Source of the DNA: Areca catechu
Taxonomy: Eukaryota; Streptophyta; Magnoliopsida; Arecales; Arecaceae
Reading direction: 5' to 3'
Assembly: GCA_021397845.1 (NCBI GenBank)
Contig: CM038050.1
Location: 10,668,471 to 10,732,470 of the forward strand
Length of the DNA: 64,000 bases
Under the pieces are notes generated by a model. The model saw only the letters and a list, made by a program, of their open reading frames with translations, did no database searches and was not told the DNA's origin. Below, piece after piece: positions 27,001 through 39,135 of the stretch. The first letter of the stretch is position 1, and each line of letters opens with the position of its first letter. Made by a program: the position numbers and the translations under genes.

Positions 27001-30000
27001 ATACTCAACGTTTTGCACAATTCTTGGTGAAAATGAGGGTGGAGCGGGACCTATGGTGAAATCTAGTCCTTGCAAACTAACCTAAAAAAATTGGCAACCT
27101 GAACAAAATAACTGAGTTTTGATTAGTTTGAATATAGAGTGGTTACTGATTATTATCGGTTCCTACTTAAGCACATGTAGTGTTGTTTAATACAGCCCAC
27201 TGTGGTGCCCAGCAATAAGCAAATCTAATTTGATCTAGCAAAGGCTAGTTACCCATCATACCACACAGGAGGTGAAGGTATGTAGCATTCCTGGACTTTT
27301 GAGGTGTACCATGTAGGCTAGATCTCAAATGAGCGTTTTATTTTTTTGTAGCTACCGAAGATCATAATTATAATGGCTAACAACTTCCTAATAAACGTAT
27401 CTTGATTTATAACCCTTTAAAATGAGAAAAATGATGTTGGAGTGTGGGGAATTAGAAGGGACTTCCTAAGCAAGCATTTCATCTGTGTGTGAAGAATGTT
27501 TCACTTGGTGTGGTGATATCCTCTTGAAAGAATGTGCAGAAATTGTGAAAGTGGGTGGTTAGAGACTATATTATGGAAAGATAGATAAAGACTACCATTG
27601 GGTGAATCGTTGAGAATTTTGTTTTTCCTTTTTTATTTCTTCATGAACCCAAATGCTTCTGTTCTAGATCATTAGGAAAGGAGAGGACTTAGGCATTGTT
27701 TGTCTTTTCCCTTTACCATATTATTCTCCTGGCCGTTGGGATGGATATCCTTGATATGCATGATGATTGCTTCTTGGTGAACAATATAGTTGACAAATTA
27801 TGACCCGGGTTTGTGTGCTTATGTAGTTGGAAGATAAAAAAAACAAGTCCAATACTTAAATTCTTTAGCACCAAGCTGTTCCATCTGCTTTGGTACTAAG
27901 AGATGTAGTCAATCTTTGGTTAATTAAAGGAGAAGCCACAGAAGCCACTTTATGATGATGAAAATTAAATACATGCATACATAATGCATGCATCCAATTT
28001 CTTGTCTGCAAACTTTTATCATTAATTATATTGTATAAACTTTTAAATACATACATAATTTTTTTTTTATACATACATACATACACACACATATAGACAT
28101 ACACATGCACACACATACACATACACATACACATACATATGCACACACATACATACATACATATACACATACACATACATACACATATGTACATGCATGC
28201 ATGCATACATACGTACATATGTGTGTGTACATATGTGTATATGTATGTATGTACATACACATATGCACACACATATACACACACATACATATATATATAC
28301 ATACATACACATACATACACACATCACATACATACACACACATGCATACACACATACATACATACGTACGTACATGCATACATATACACATACGTACGTA
28401 CATGCATACATATACACATACGTACACACATACATATATGTATATATATGTATGTGTGTATGCATGTATGTATGTACATATGTGTATGTATGTATGTATA
28501 AAATGTGTTCCTCCAATTTCTTGTAAGAAAACTTTATCATCAATTATATTGTATAAACTATTTAGTATGCCATTTACAGGTGAATACTCATCTCACACCT
28601 CGCCCTATCCTTCTTACTCGACATGGGGAGAGTCTAGATAATGTTAGAGGAAGAATTGGAGGTGACACAGTGTTGAGGTTAGCTATCTTGAAATCTGTTA
28701 TACGTATTTAGTTTACTGATCTAGACTTTTAATCTTAAAATCCATAATCATTTCACCAACATATATATTGGTATCTTGGTTTATTTCTTGCAATGAAATT
28801 CTTCCATTTTATGTTGAAAATGCATAGGCAGGCTCTTTGACTTTTTCTTCTATTACCGTGATCAGGATTTTCGAAACAATCCCAAACCGCTAGGTTCGGG
28901 GATACTGAATCGTACTGGTCAAGAACCACTATGGTTTGGTCCTGAAAAACGGTCTAGGACTATAAACAGTCCAAAAATACTTGTCTGGTACAGTCTGGTT
29001 TGGGTTTGGTTCGATCCGGTTTAGGTCGGATAATATAGCCATGGGAGAGAGGGAATTGTTTTTCACTTTGACCAAGGTCGGTACGTGTACCGCCATACCA
29101 TACCATACTGATTGTTGATCGGTATAGGTTCCCGTATGGATTCAACGATCTTTGATTGTGATACTTCTTAGACCTCTTTACAAAGATGCATTAGGCATGT
29201 ATGATAATCTGCTAATAATATGACCATAACCAGCAAGTCTCATTCTATTTTTGAAGTCAAATAATTTCATTCTTATTTGACTTATTTTTCATATTAATGA
29301 CTTATTCAAAGTAATCATTTTAGTTGGCTAAACAATTAATTTGAAGTGTTATATAGAAGGTCAGAGGGAGCATGTTTGTACATCAGGGTTGCAATTAGTT
29401 ACCAGTCATATTGGAATGATATTGCATACTGGTTAACATAATTGACCAGTTTCATTAAATCTTAGGTAGGACCATAAGAATGCTACTTAATCATGTGAAA
29501 ATTGACTTATTGAGCTTGGTATTACATAAATAACCAGGCCTGTTTGGTAATGCTTTTATTCTGTTTTTGTTTTCAATAACCAAGGAAGAGAAATGAACTA
29601 GACTGAACAATATGCATGATGAAATACTTTTGTTTCTTGAAATTGTTTATAAAATCCATAGAGCTTTTGGTAGCAGAGATTTGTTGCTTTCAGAAAATAG
29701 TGAATAGAAATGCAAGGGATCGCAGAAGTTTTGTGCAAATACTATCTTCAACATCAATCTCCATGAGGTATTTCACCATTTTGTAGGGAAACAAAAAATG
29801 TGAAAACAACAATCAAGCCAAGCAAGCCCTTTTTTCAAAACAATGATGAAGTTTCTTAATGACATTATTAGTTTGGCTGTGAAGTGACCGGACATTATTA
29901 TGATGATGACAAGCTCATGACTTTATCGAAGAAATTGATATAAGCATCCTACTTATTCAGACTGATGTGTAGTTTTCAGTTTTGGTCATATTCAGATAAA

Positions 30001-33000
30001 ACTAATCCTGGAAGTAAAATTTAAGAAGATATTAAGAAAATTATAAGGATATGCTTTGTTTAAACTGTTTGTATCATATATGTATATATACATGCATATA
30101 TGAAAAGTGACCATCTCCAAGTGAAAAATTGGACCATTTCAAATTGAAAAATTGAGAAATACAGTGACCAGTATAGTTTGTTGTATTGGACCTACTAACC
30201 TGTATGTGGTGTGTTCTACCCTAAAGGTAGGATGCTAAGACTTGGTATGCCCCCTACACTTGAGTAGTATTGAGGTATGTATCAGTCTAACATTTAGTAC
30301 GAGGCAAGGTTCTCTGAATTGGTATTGAGAGTTATACTGGTTGGCAACCAACACGGTATGGTACTGGTATGTACCATACTGAATTATAGCATATCAAACC
30401 TAAGGGGGATGGAGGAGGGGGGAGAGGAAGGAGGGAGAAAGAGGGGCGAGAGGCTGAGGCCTCCAAATTAACACGAGTGAGAGAGAGAAAGAGAGAGGTA
30501 TTTGATGACAGCTTTACCAGGGGATAGAGGTTGGAGGGGGAGTAGAGAGAGGGAGAGAGGGGAAGTGAGGGCTCAATGTAGCTTAGAGCTGTATGCATCT
30601 TGTGATAGGGACCGAGGGGGAGAGAGAGGGGGAGAGGCTTACCTTGAGTGACTATTCGGTGGAGTGAGAGAATGGAGGCTCCAAGCATCTAATAGAGACA
30701 GCCCTCGCGAGATGGAGAGAGTGAGTGAGAGAGCCCTCGAAGGCTCATGAAGCTCAATGGTTCAAATTGCAAACCCAAATTGTCTTGAGTTGACATCAGT
30801 TTGGTATCGGCTTAACTGCCTAGTTAGGGTTGGTTTGGTGTTCCTTTGTATGAGTGATGGGGACATCAGCATTGGAAAGAGAATTCAAGCTTCAACCAAG
30901 TTTCTTATGGAATAAGCCAACAAGAGGATAAGGGTCATTTGGATGGGAGTTGACTCAACATTGAAGCCCAGAATGATTAATCAAGGAGGACATCTAAAGG
31001 GATTAAGTTTAATGTGTCAATGAAGGAAGCCTATTTTTCCATGAGCCGACTCAAGAAGAAAAGGCATCAACCTTGTGAGTCGACTCAAGTTCTTTGAGTC
31101 AGCTCAACCTGTTCTTGAGCCGACCCATTGGTCAAGCAAAATCTTTTCTTATGCCACTTGTAAGCCCTCCTCTGAAGCCACTTGGAAGCACTCTTTGAAG
31201 GCCATTTGGAAACTTCTTGAAGCTAATACAACCCCTCCTTGGGAGCCACATGGAGGCCACTTCATCAAGACTATTTTGGGGTTCACATGGAAGGAATAAA
31301 CTACGTACAACTTTTCCCCAACAAATCTCCAACTAACTTGATATGTGGGATGCCACTTGGTCCTCCACTTCATCAGCCACCAAGACCACTATATCAGCAA
31401 GAAAGCCACATGGATGACACTTAGGCACCACATGAGATTAGTTGTAACAAATTCTAGAAGAAAATATTGTTGGAACCACTTTTAGTTGTTCTACCTAATC
31501 TATCAGTTAGTATAACTAATTAAGAGATTAGTTGGGGATTAGTTTGGCCGAAATTATGGTTTGCTTGGCTTATAAATAGGGTCCCAAGCCCTCTTGTAAA
31601 GCATCTTATGTTGAGTAATGAAAGGATTTTCTTCTTTCTAAAAGTTCTCTTGAATTTTCTTGTGTGGAGAGGGTGAGATGCCTTCTTTTGCTTGAGGTGT
31701 GAAGCCTCATTTTGAGAAGGGTGGGATGCCCTTGATTTCGTTTTGAAGAGGATGGGATGTCCTTGATCCGGTTCCAAGCTCAAGTCCATCAAGCTCCATG
31801 CCAAGCTTTCTTCTTTTCTTCATTTCTTTCCCTTCTTCATTTCCTCCTTTTGATTTCATTTCCATGCCTCATGATGAGTTCTTTGCAGGTTCTTCCAAGC
31901 CATGAACCATCTACAAGGTGAGTCCACAAGGTTAGGGAGTGTAGATCTTATGATCCAAGCCTCTTTCCTAGAGTGTTGAGTGAACCCTTCCACCAAATAA
32001 TTTTAGCCATCATTGTTGGTAGGAGAACAATTTCTAAGTTCTTTGGATCTGATCATTCGAAGGTTAACTTGTCCTAGTAATGATGGTTTCCTTGTCATAA
32101 AGATCTTATTCTTGGTTTGAACTAGATCTACATTGCGAGTGCTGTAACTTAGATCAACTAGTCTCTTTCATGAAAATTTTTTTCTTGGATTAATTTAGCT
32201 CGTTTGTGTGTGGATTTATTGCTCAATTTAGCTTATTAATCATCTTACTTGAATCTCCATCCATCATGAATGCATGATCTCTTTCCATCATACATCAATG
32301 AGGTTTATGGGGTGGGTACTAGTGCATGGTCCCATTCTATACCACAAACCTTGATGACTAGTGGAACTTGGAAAACAAAAATTCGGTCTATGTTTGGGTG
32401 CTGAGAAATTGATTATTGTCTGAACACAAGAATTCATCTTTATTTGGGTGTGAAGAACATAATCAGATTGACTTGAGTGATCCAAGATACACAAGTCTGG
32501 TTTCTGAGAACTTGGTGATGATATGGCACAAGTAAGCATTTATTCTAGAAGCAAGGTCCTTTGTTTTAGTCTTATATTTTCCAAGGGAATTCCTAAGCAT
32601 CAACTTCTTCGTATCATATTGGTGTTCAAGATTAGTATTCAAGATTTTATGGAAAAGGCAAAACTAAGAATTGATGTGATTTAAAGTTTCTTGTAAATAC
32701 TGAAGAGGAAAAGAGGATAAAAGAGAACGATGGAGAGGTGATAGATTCCACGTTGCCATTTCAAAATGCCAATTTTGCATGTCAACCCCCCCTCCCCCTC
32801 TCATCCTCTTGTCGTCTCATTCCTGGGGGGAAATGAAAAGAAATCTGTTAAGCTACATGTTGTCAGCACAATGTAGTCCAAGAAATGACCAGAAACAGAA
32901 ACATTGGCATTAAGCATGAACATTGGTTGTTTTTTCTTTTTTGGTAAACCAACATTGGTTGTTCAAAATTCTACTTTTCAAAATTCTACTTTTTCAGCTC

Positions 33001-36000
33001 TATTTTCTTTGTAACCCAACAATGAGCTCTGATTGGGATTGAGATGAAGGATAGGTGTAAAATTATCAGTATGTTTCTGATTGACTACTCAAGCGAGATC
33101 ACATGAACATCTCATTTCACTTCTATTCTTTCTATCCATCTTGTTGGATAAATCATCTTACCTAAATGGCTAAATCAACTCTAGCTTGCTTGGAGTTCAA
33201 AGATTATTAAAATCTGTACATTTAGCATGTTATTGTTATCAGTTCAGCATGATCATCATTGATTCATGTAAGTATCCTGGTTTTTATAATGACTCCTAGA
33301 GCCCCAGTTTTTTGTTGCTATGTTGTTTATAGATTTGTGGCATATGATTTGCATCTTTTTAATGATGCTTGACAGGCATAAACTGATATTTTATATGTTC
33401 TTTATAGTAAATAAAGGATATCCATGTATCAACTAGCCTTTAAATGTTGAATCACGCGAACCCATATTTATTGTTATCATGATTTGTTTTGGGCAGTGAA
33501 GCTGGGGAGCTTTATGCAAAGAAACTAGTTAACTTTGTAGAGAAGAGACTGAAATCTGAGAGAACTGCTTCTGTAAGACATTAAGACTTTAGTCATAGCT
33601 TAAAATATATATTGGTTTTCTGATATTGTGAAATATTGCTTGGTATTTGTTTTTTAACTGCCTATACTTGTTATTTTAATTTATTGGAAGTGATTCTGCT
33701 CTTTTTTAACTGCTAAAAATAAATAGTGATATGTTTCTTGCCAATGGTGGTTCTGTAATATTTAATCATACTTTGTTATGCTTTTCAATGAGTTTGCATA
33801 TGAAAGAGTCCTATATCAGCAGGACTTGAGTTTAACCCTGTGTAGGACAAAAGATAGATTAGAGGAAGGATGGATAGGGAAAAAGGATGGATGAGGGAAA
33901 GGAATGATAGATCTTTTATTCATCCTCCTGTGTATGATGGATGTGAATGATTTCTTTTTCTATTTGATACAGAAGGAATGAAAGGATGGATGATATCTAT
34001 ATCATATTTTTACTAGATTATCCCTTGATTAAAAAAAGCATTATTATTATTAATTTGTAATACTTATTTATATTAAAGAAGCAGAGTAATACATAAACTT
34101 ATAATCTTTATAACTTATAATTATATAAAAGATATAAATATTTAATGTTAATTTAGTATATAAATGCATTTATTTATATATTTCTTATATAAATAACTAA
34201 TTAATTTATAATAGTTAATTTTATACAAATACTTAACTAAAAAATAGCGAATATAAATAAAAAACAGAAGGCAATTCTAATTATTTACCTATAATTATGA
34301 AAATTATGTGCTAAAATTAAAATAATTAGTAATTAAAGTTAATAGTATAGGGTAAATATTATAAATAAAATTAAAAAATATATAAATAAAATAAATGGAA
34401 AAGTGAAGAAGTGTTATGGCTTTGTCAAAAAGTTAATAAGGTGTAATTTTGTCAATGTAGAAACCCACCCCTCACATGTGCCATCCATCCTTGCATCCTC
34501 CCCTCTCAAATTAGGAAGATGCAAATTGGTGGGCCTAGGTAGATGGACAATTGCTCCTTTTTCATCTATCTTTTCTAAAAGTTTTTGAACTAAACGGTGG
34601 ATGGAGACTGTCTATTCTTTCAATCCTATCCATCCTCTTATGATCCCAACCAAACACAAGGTAAATCCTATCAGCCAATTACAAAAGAACTATCTAGATC
34701 AAGTATCCATTTTGACGCAGTGGGAAAAAAAGGAAGGGGCGATTTGATTGATGAGGTTGCACTTCGAAGAAAAAAAAAAAAACTGTATTGAAGAACCTTT
34801 AGCTTGGTGAAGGAAATCTCTTGAAAAATTTTATTAATCTATCAAAAGGCCACCCCTTACAATGTATTAGATTCATATTTATAGAATATGATCCTCTAAC
34901 CCTAGATTAGATATTAAACTCCACATAGAATCATACTTGAAATAGGACTTGACAAATAAGATGGAAATAAATCAATATTTGCTTGTTGAAGATTTTGCCT
35001 GTGAATCTGCTGTCTTTTGTGATGCTTGGCATAGTTTAGCTAGTCATGGTACTTACTGACTGCACTCTGTGTTGCATCACACTCTTACCATATTAATTCT
35101 GATCAAAGAGGGGGAGGGAGTCTCATTGGTGCAACCATCGAACTCTCAAACTTCCCTAGATCCAATCATTTAATAGAATCCTGATGAAGATTCAAAATCA
35201 TGCAATGATGCATCATTGGAGGGCTATGACTTAGGGAGTTCTCTTGGATTTAATTTAAGTTGTCAATCAGATGTATTTTCTTTTTATTTTTCAGTTATTT
35301 TTTGTTTTAGTTGAGTTATTTTAAACCAAATATTGTGATGGCAATATAGATTTTACTTGACAGCTTGATTAATAGGGTGGCCTAGTGTACGAGACTCCCA
35401 CCATTGCGGGGACTGAAGAGGGTCAGATGTATGCAGCCTTACCCCGACGTGTGGAGAGGCTATTTCTATGTTTTGTATCCGTAACTTCCAAGTCACTATG
35501 GAGCAACTTTACCGTTGCACCAAAGCTCACCCTCTATACGACAGCTTGATAGATACAATGATCATAATGGTGTACTGTTCATATGATCTCACTCATGCAT
35601 GATAACCATTAATGGTCACCACACCTTGTGAAGGTGTTTTAGGAATCTACAGTTGGGTTTTCTTTCCTTTTAATATGGGAGTTATGTAATTAGAATTTTA
35701 TGCAAAATAGGGGTAAGTTATGAGTTTTATTTTGTACTATAGTGTGATGCCATATAACAAGCATCAGGAGCCCTAGTTCCTTGGTCCCGGAGTGAGTTGG
35801 TTATCATGTTTTTGCTCCTACTTTTCCCGTTTTCCCCTTCTTTTGCAGTTTTTTAAGTTCTAACGTCCCTTCTAATCATTCTTGATCATTTTATGTTCCA
35901 TGGTTCTTTGTTTTCCTATAAAAATTTTAGGTTTTCGCCAATGAGATTCTGGTGAACACTTGATTTCTGTTTGTCAGTTGCATAATCCCCTAAAAAGCTA

Positions 36001-39000
36001 ATTTAGATCCTAGAATTCTAGATTGTAGATTAGATAACGATCTTCAATTACCTATGTTCTGCAAGAACATAAACTTTCTAGATTCCTTTTATTAAAATTG
36101 CAGGTCTAAACATGGAATTCTAGCAATCCCTTAAAACAGCATTGCTACCTTAGACCTTTATAGATTCCCTTTTGTAAAATGTCCAACATCAAATCTGTTT
36201 TGTATACACAGAACATTCATTATGGTGATCTGAAGTTGTATGAAGACACATAAAGTTGATAATGAAGTAGTACAGAACCAATGAATCCCATGAATCAGAT
36301 GATGACATAATCCATGTTATGCGTTTCTATTTTCAGGGGGGTCCTAAAAGTCCCCCTATGATCTAAACTATATGTGTGTGATTTCAGCCTCCGTGCATCT
36401 AATAAATAGTCATGTAAGTGCACATGAATTATGTGGCCACTTCATCATCACAATTAGCCTTATGGCCTCTTCATCATCACCATCAGCCAACGTACCTGTG
36501 CAATGTGATTATTTTTCTTCCTTGTTTCAAAGCAAGTTTGGCTATATAGCCATTATCTGGTTTAGATCAGACAATTTGGAGTTGCATGTCTCTATTTTAA
36601 TAATCAACTTATCCAGTTGTAAGTTTTACATCTTTATTTTGCAACATGCTGATGTGTTTCTGCTAACTTTTCTTTGTTCTTCACATGGTTTAGATATGGA
36701 CTAGCACTCTCCAGAGAACAATATTGACCGCAAGTCCAATTGTTGGATTCCCTAAGGTTGGTTGTATTGATAGTAGCTTCAACAAAATGATAAACAATCT
36801 CTTCATTTGTGATTTATATTCAAGTTGATCTAATTTTACTTTTATTACATGTAGATTCAATGGCGTGCTCTTGATGAGATATATGTTGGAGTTTGTGATG
36901 GAATGTCATATGAAGAGATAAAGAGAAACATGCCTGAGGAATATGAGTATGCATCAGAACTATTGAATTTGGTTTATGAACCAGTCATTTCTAGAGCCAC
37001 ACATTTGCCATTGTTATTTCTTTTCTTCATTGGAAACACAGATGTCTGCTTTATCTGCTTGATAAATTGAAGGAGCAGATGTGAATTTGCTTGATGTCAT
37101 GTTTGGGAAGTTCACTTTTTCCCTCTTATTTTCCCCACTCTAATCCATGTAATAGTTTATGTTTTGAAACTAGTGTCCCTGTGCATTTCCAAAGTTCTTG
37201 TGTTTCGTAAATTAGTTGTAGGTAACTTGCATCACTGATATGGTACCTTAAGCATTCGGAATTTTATCTTACATTTGGGATACTGAAATTATGAATCCCT
37301 TTATTGTGCATCTTTTTTGCTGAGTATGAGGAGGTAAATATTAATCTGGAATGTGTTGTAAAAAAATCCTTTATTTTAAAAATAGACCTAATTTTCTATG
37401 TGACATCAAGCATATACTTATTATTGCTTGAAAAGAAAAAGTTTTGGAATGCCATATTTATAGCAATAAATTTCATGCTACTATTTCTTATTATCAGTTC
37501 ATTACTTTATAAAGATTATGCATTTCTGAAGCTTGCTTGGCCATTTTTTCATTGCGGTTTTGAACTTTTCTGTGATATTTTAATTTAAGAGTTAACATAT
37601 TTCTATGGTTACTATAAGATATAGACATTATTTCTGAATATGTTTGCCAAGATGCTTAAGGTAGACATGATATGGATATCAGCCACACTGGGCAAAGGTT
37701 ACTCCTATTAGGTTATAACTGTTGGAAAATTACATATGTTGCAAATAGGAAGCTATAGTCCTGGAATAATTTAAGAGGCTAGACATTCTCCTTTTAGTGC
37801 CTGGTACTGGTTAACCTAGATGCATGGGTTGTTTGGTGAACAAACTTCATTGACTAATTATCCAGGACCACATTTTCTGGATTGATGGACAACCTGTTTA
37901 AGATGCGCATTAGTTAATTTCTCATTGTAGGATGACTTTTACCAGAATTGGAAGTCTAGTAAGGAGCTGCTAATAAGAGAACCAAAAATCGACATCTTTC
38001 TCTTAATCTTGCAGTCAATCTGCTAGAGTACTTAGTTTTATCCAGTCTTGCATCATTGTGCTAATTTATGATGCAAAAGCATTCTCTTTAGTAGCATCAT
38101 ATGCTGCTGATTGTAATATATGAAGTCTTTCTTATGTGCCAAAATATAAACACGCGAGCTTTCATACTTTGCTTAAAGTGCGGGCATTCTAACTAGTACC
38201 ATACCTTCTCACTGACCACAATATATGAGATGTTCATTGAGCTCGATTATTATTAATGGAAAACAAGGAATGACCACAGTATTGCCATCTGTCTTTTGTC
38301 AATTGTCCTACACCCATTTTACTTGACTATATAGACTATAATCTCTTTAGCTTTCTTTTGACTAGATACATGGTGGGCTAGAATGGTGCCCACGTATACA
38401 TAAATGTATATCACATGTGTCACAGATGAATTTTCCATGTCCTGCAAGAATATCAGTTTCACCTTGATATTCATTTGATTTGATTTTTAGGCATTTTTAC
38501 TCCACTTGCATGTAATATGTTCCTGTTTACTAAGTGCAGATCACGTGAGAAAGACAAGTTGAGGTATCGATACCCCCGTGGAGAATCATACCTTGATGTC
38601 ATTCAAAGGTTGTAGGACTTTGGATGGGTTTGAGTGATAAATATATTGATTTAGTTTATATTATTCTCCTTATCATTTCTTGCATTTTGTCATGCCTGAC
38701 AAAGATGTCAAGACAATTTTAATTTTCAGATTAGAGCCTGTTATTATCGAGCTTGAACGGCAACGTGCACCAGTTGTTGTCATATCTCACCAGGTAATTT
38801 GTGCTTGTGTCTTTTTGTTTATGCTATCATTGTTTCAGACACAGATGTAATCTTTTCAAGTGAAAAATTTGCATTTTAGGCTGTATTGAGAGCATTGTAT
38901 GCATACTTTGCCGACAGGCCTTTACAAGAAATTCCTCATATTGAGGTAGGTCGTCAATAATTTGTCTTTGCTGATTATGTCTGAAAAATCATGATTTTGT

Positions 39001-39135
39001 TTTTTCAGATGACTGGTCTTACCATAATTGGGACTCCATTTATCGATGCTTATGTAGGTACCACTTCATACCATCATTGAGATACAAATGGGGGTTACTG
39101 GTGTTCAAGAGAAAAGATACAAGCTCATGGATTGA
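18048..39135 (+). CDS. F2KP: Bifunctional 6-phosphofructo-2-kinase/fructose-2,6-bisphosphatase (23 exons)
   Basis: Makes and degrades fructose-2,6-bisphosphate, the cytosolic regulator of photosynthetic sucrose/starch partitioning. Exons: 18048-18215, 18296-18359, 18461-18759, 19567-19782, 20284-20496, 20816-20911, 21440-21538, 21667-21696, 22850-22903, 23197-23250, 23319-23396, 24946-25037, 25123-25180, 25288-25362, 26516-26563, 28580-28677, 33497-33572, 36694-36756, 36855-36946, 38540-38608, 38730-38793, 38880-38945, 39058-39135. All sites are GT/AG and phases close to 749 residues, close to the usual plant length. Domains: CBM20 starch-binding module (about 18-130); serine-rich regulatory linker (to about 350, including LVKSASAS near 308-315, a possible phosphorylation site by inference); kinase with P-loop GLPARGKT (from 354) and DATNSTRKRR (436-445); phosphatase with LTRHGES (catalytic His563), Glu635 and SHQ (His701). 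The C-terminus ends RYKLMD. All expected catalytic residues are present. Introns hold a solo LTR, an Au SINE and a large microsatellite. Confidence 0.97.
26645..26995. repeat. Diverged direct duplication in F2KP intron 15
   Basis: Two copies of a roughly 165-base sequence lie head to tail (about 26650-26815 and 26836-26995). Both contain GATTTTTCAC-ATATCTTATT, a TTTGTTTATTATGG-like block and AGTTAAAACATCAAA. They differ by many substitutions. The source is probably an older repeat family. Confidence 0.75.
28047..28500. repeat. Large compound (ACAT/ATGT)n microsatellite in F2KP intron 15
   Basis: About 450 bases are built from CATA, CACA, TACG and TGTA tetranucleotides and dinucleotides, changing from mainly ATAC/ACAC to mainly TATG/TGTG. 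It can therefore fold on itself. All long open frames here are low-complexity artefacts. It is bracketed by a direct repeat of about 54 bases (27993-28046 and 28513-28566). The right copy lies just before the exon 16 acceptor. Confidence 0.95.
30855..32297 (+). mobile_element. Solo LTR in F2KP intron 16, with 5-bp target duplication
   Basis: The unit starts TGATGGGGACATCAG and ends CATACATCA, so the termini form a TGATG/CATCA inverted pair. It is flanked on both sides by ATGAG (30850-30854 and 32298-32302). It contains a strong TATA signal (CTTATAAATAGGG, about 31569-31581) followed by a transcribed-looking leader with repeated 'GGGTGGGATGCC'-type phrases. No gag-pol or second LTR accompanies it. 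This fits recombination between two LTRs leaving one. Length is 1443 bp. The superfamily cannot be set from an LTR alone. Confidence 0.85.
33836..34661. mobile_element. Possible non-autonomous DNA transposon in F2KP intron 17
   Basis: The left end (CCTGTGTAGG..., then GAGGAAGGATGGATAGG) and the reverse complement of the right end (CCTTGTGTTTGGTTGG..., then AGAGGATGGATAGG) are similar, suggesting imperfect terminal inverted repeats. They enclose an AT-rich core. No transposase is visible and I could not define a target duplication, so the call is tentative. Confidence 0.35.
35371..35539 (-). mobile_element. Au-family SINE in F2KP intron 17, with 11-bp target duplication
   Basis: Read on the minus strand the unit runs from CTTTGGTGCAACGGTAAAG (tRNA-like box A region) through a GGGGTAAGGCTGC block and GGGAGTCTCGTACACTAGG to the end CCACCCTATT. 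That is the block order I know for Au SINEs. It is flanked by identical GACAGCTTGAT copies at 35359-35369 and 35540-35550. The box B region is diverged, so this copy is probably inactive. Confidence 0.9.

Noticed and set aside
27865..28641. Several overlapping long open frames on both strands, rich in Cys/Tyr/Val or His/Thr/Tyr
   Set aside because: All are translations of the ACAT/ATGT microsatellite.
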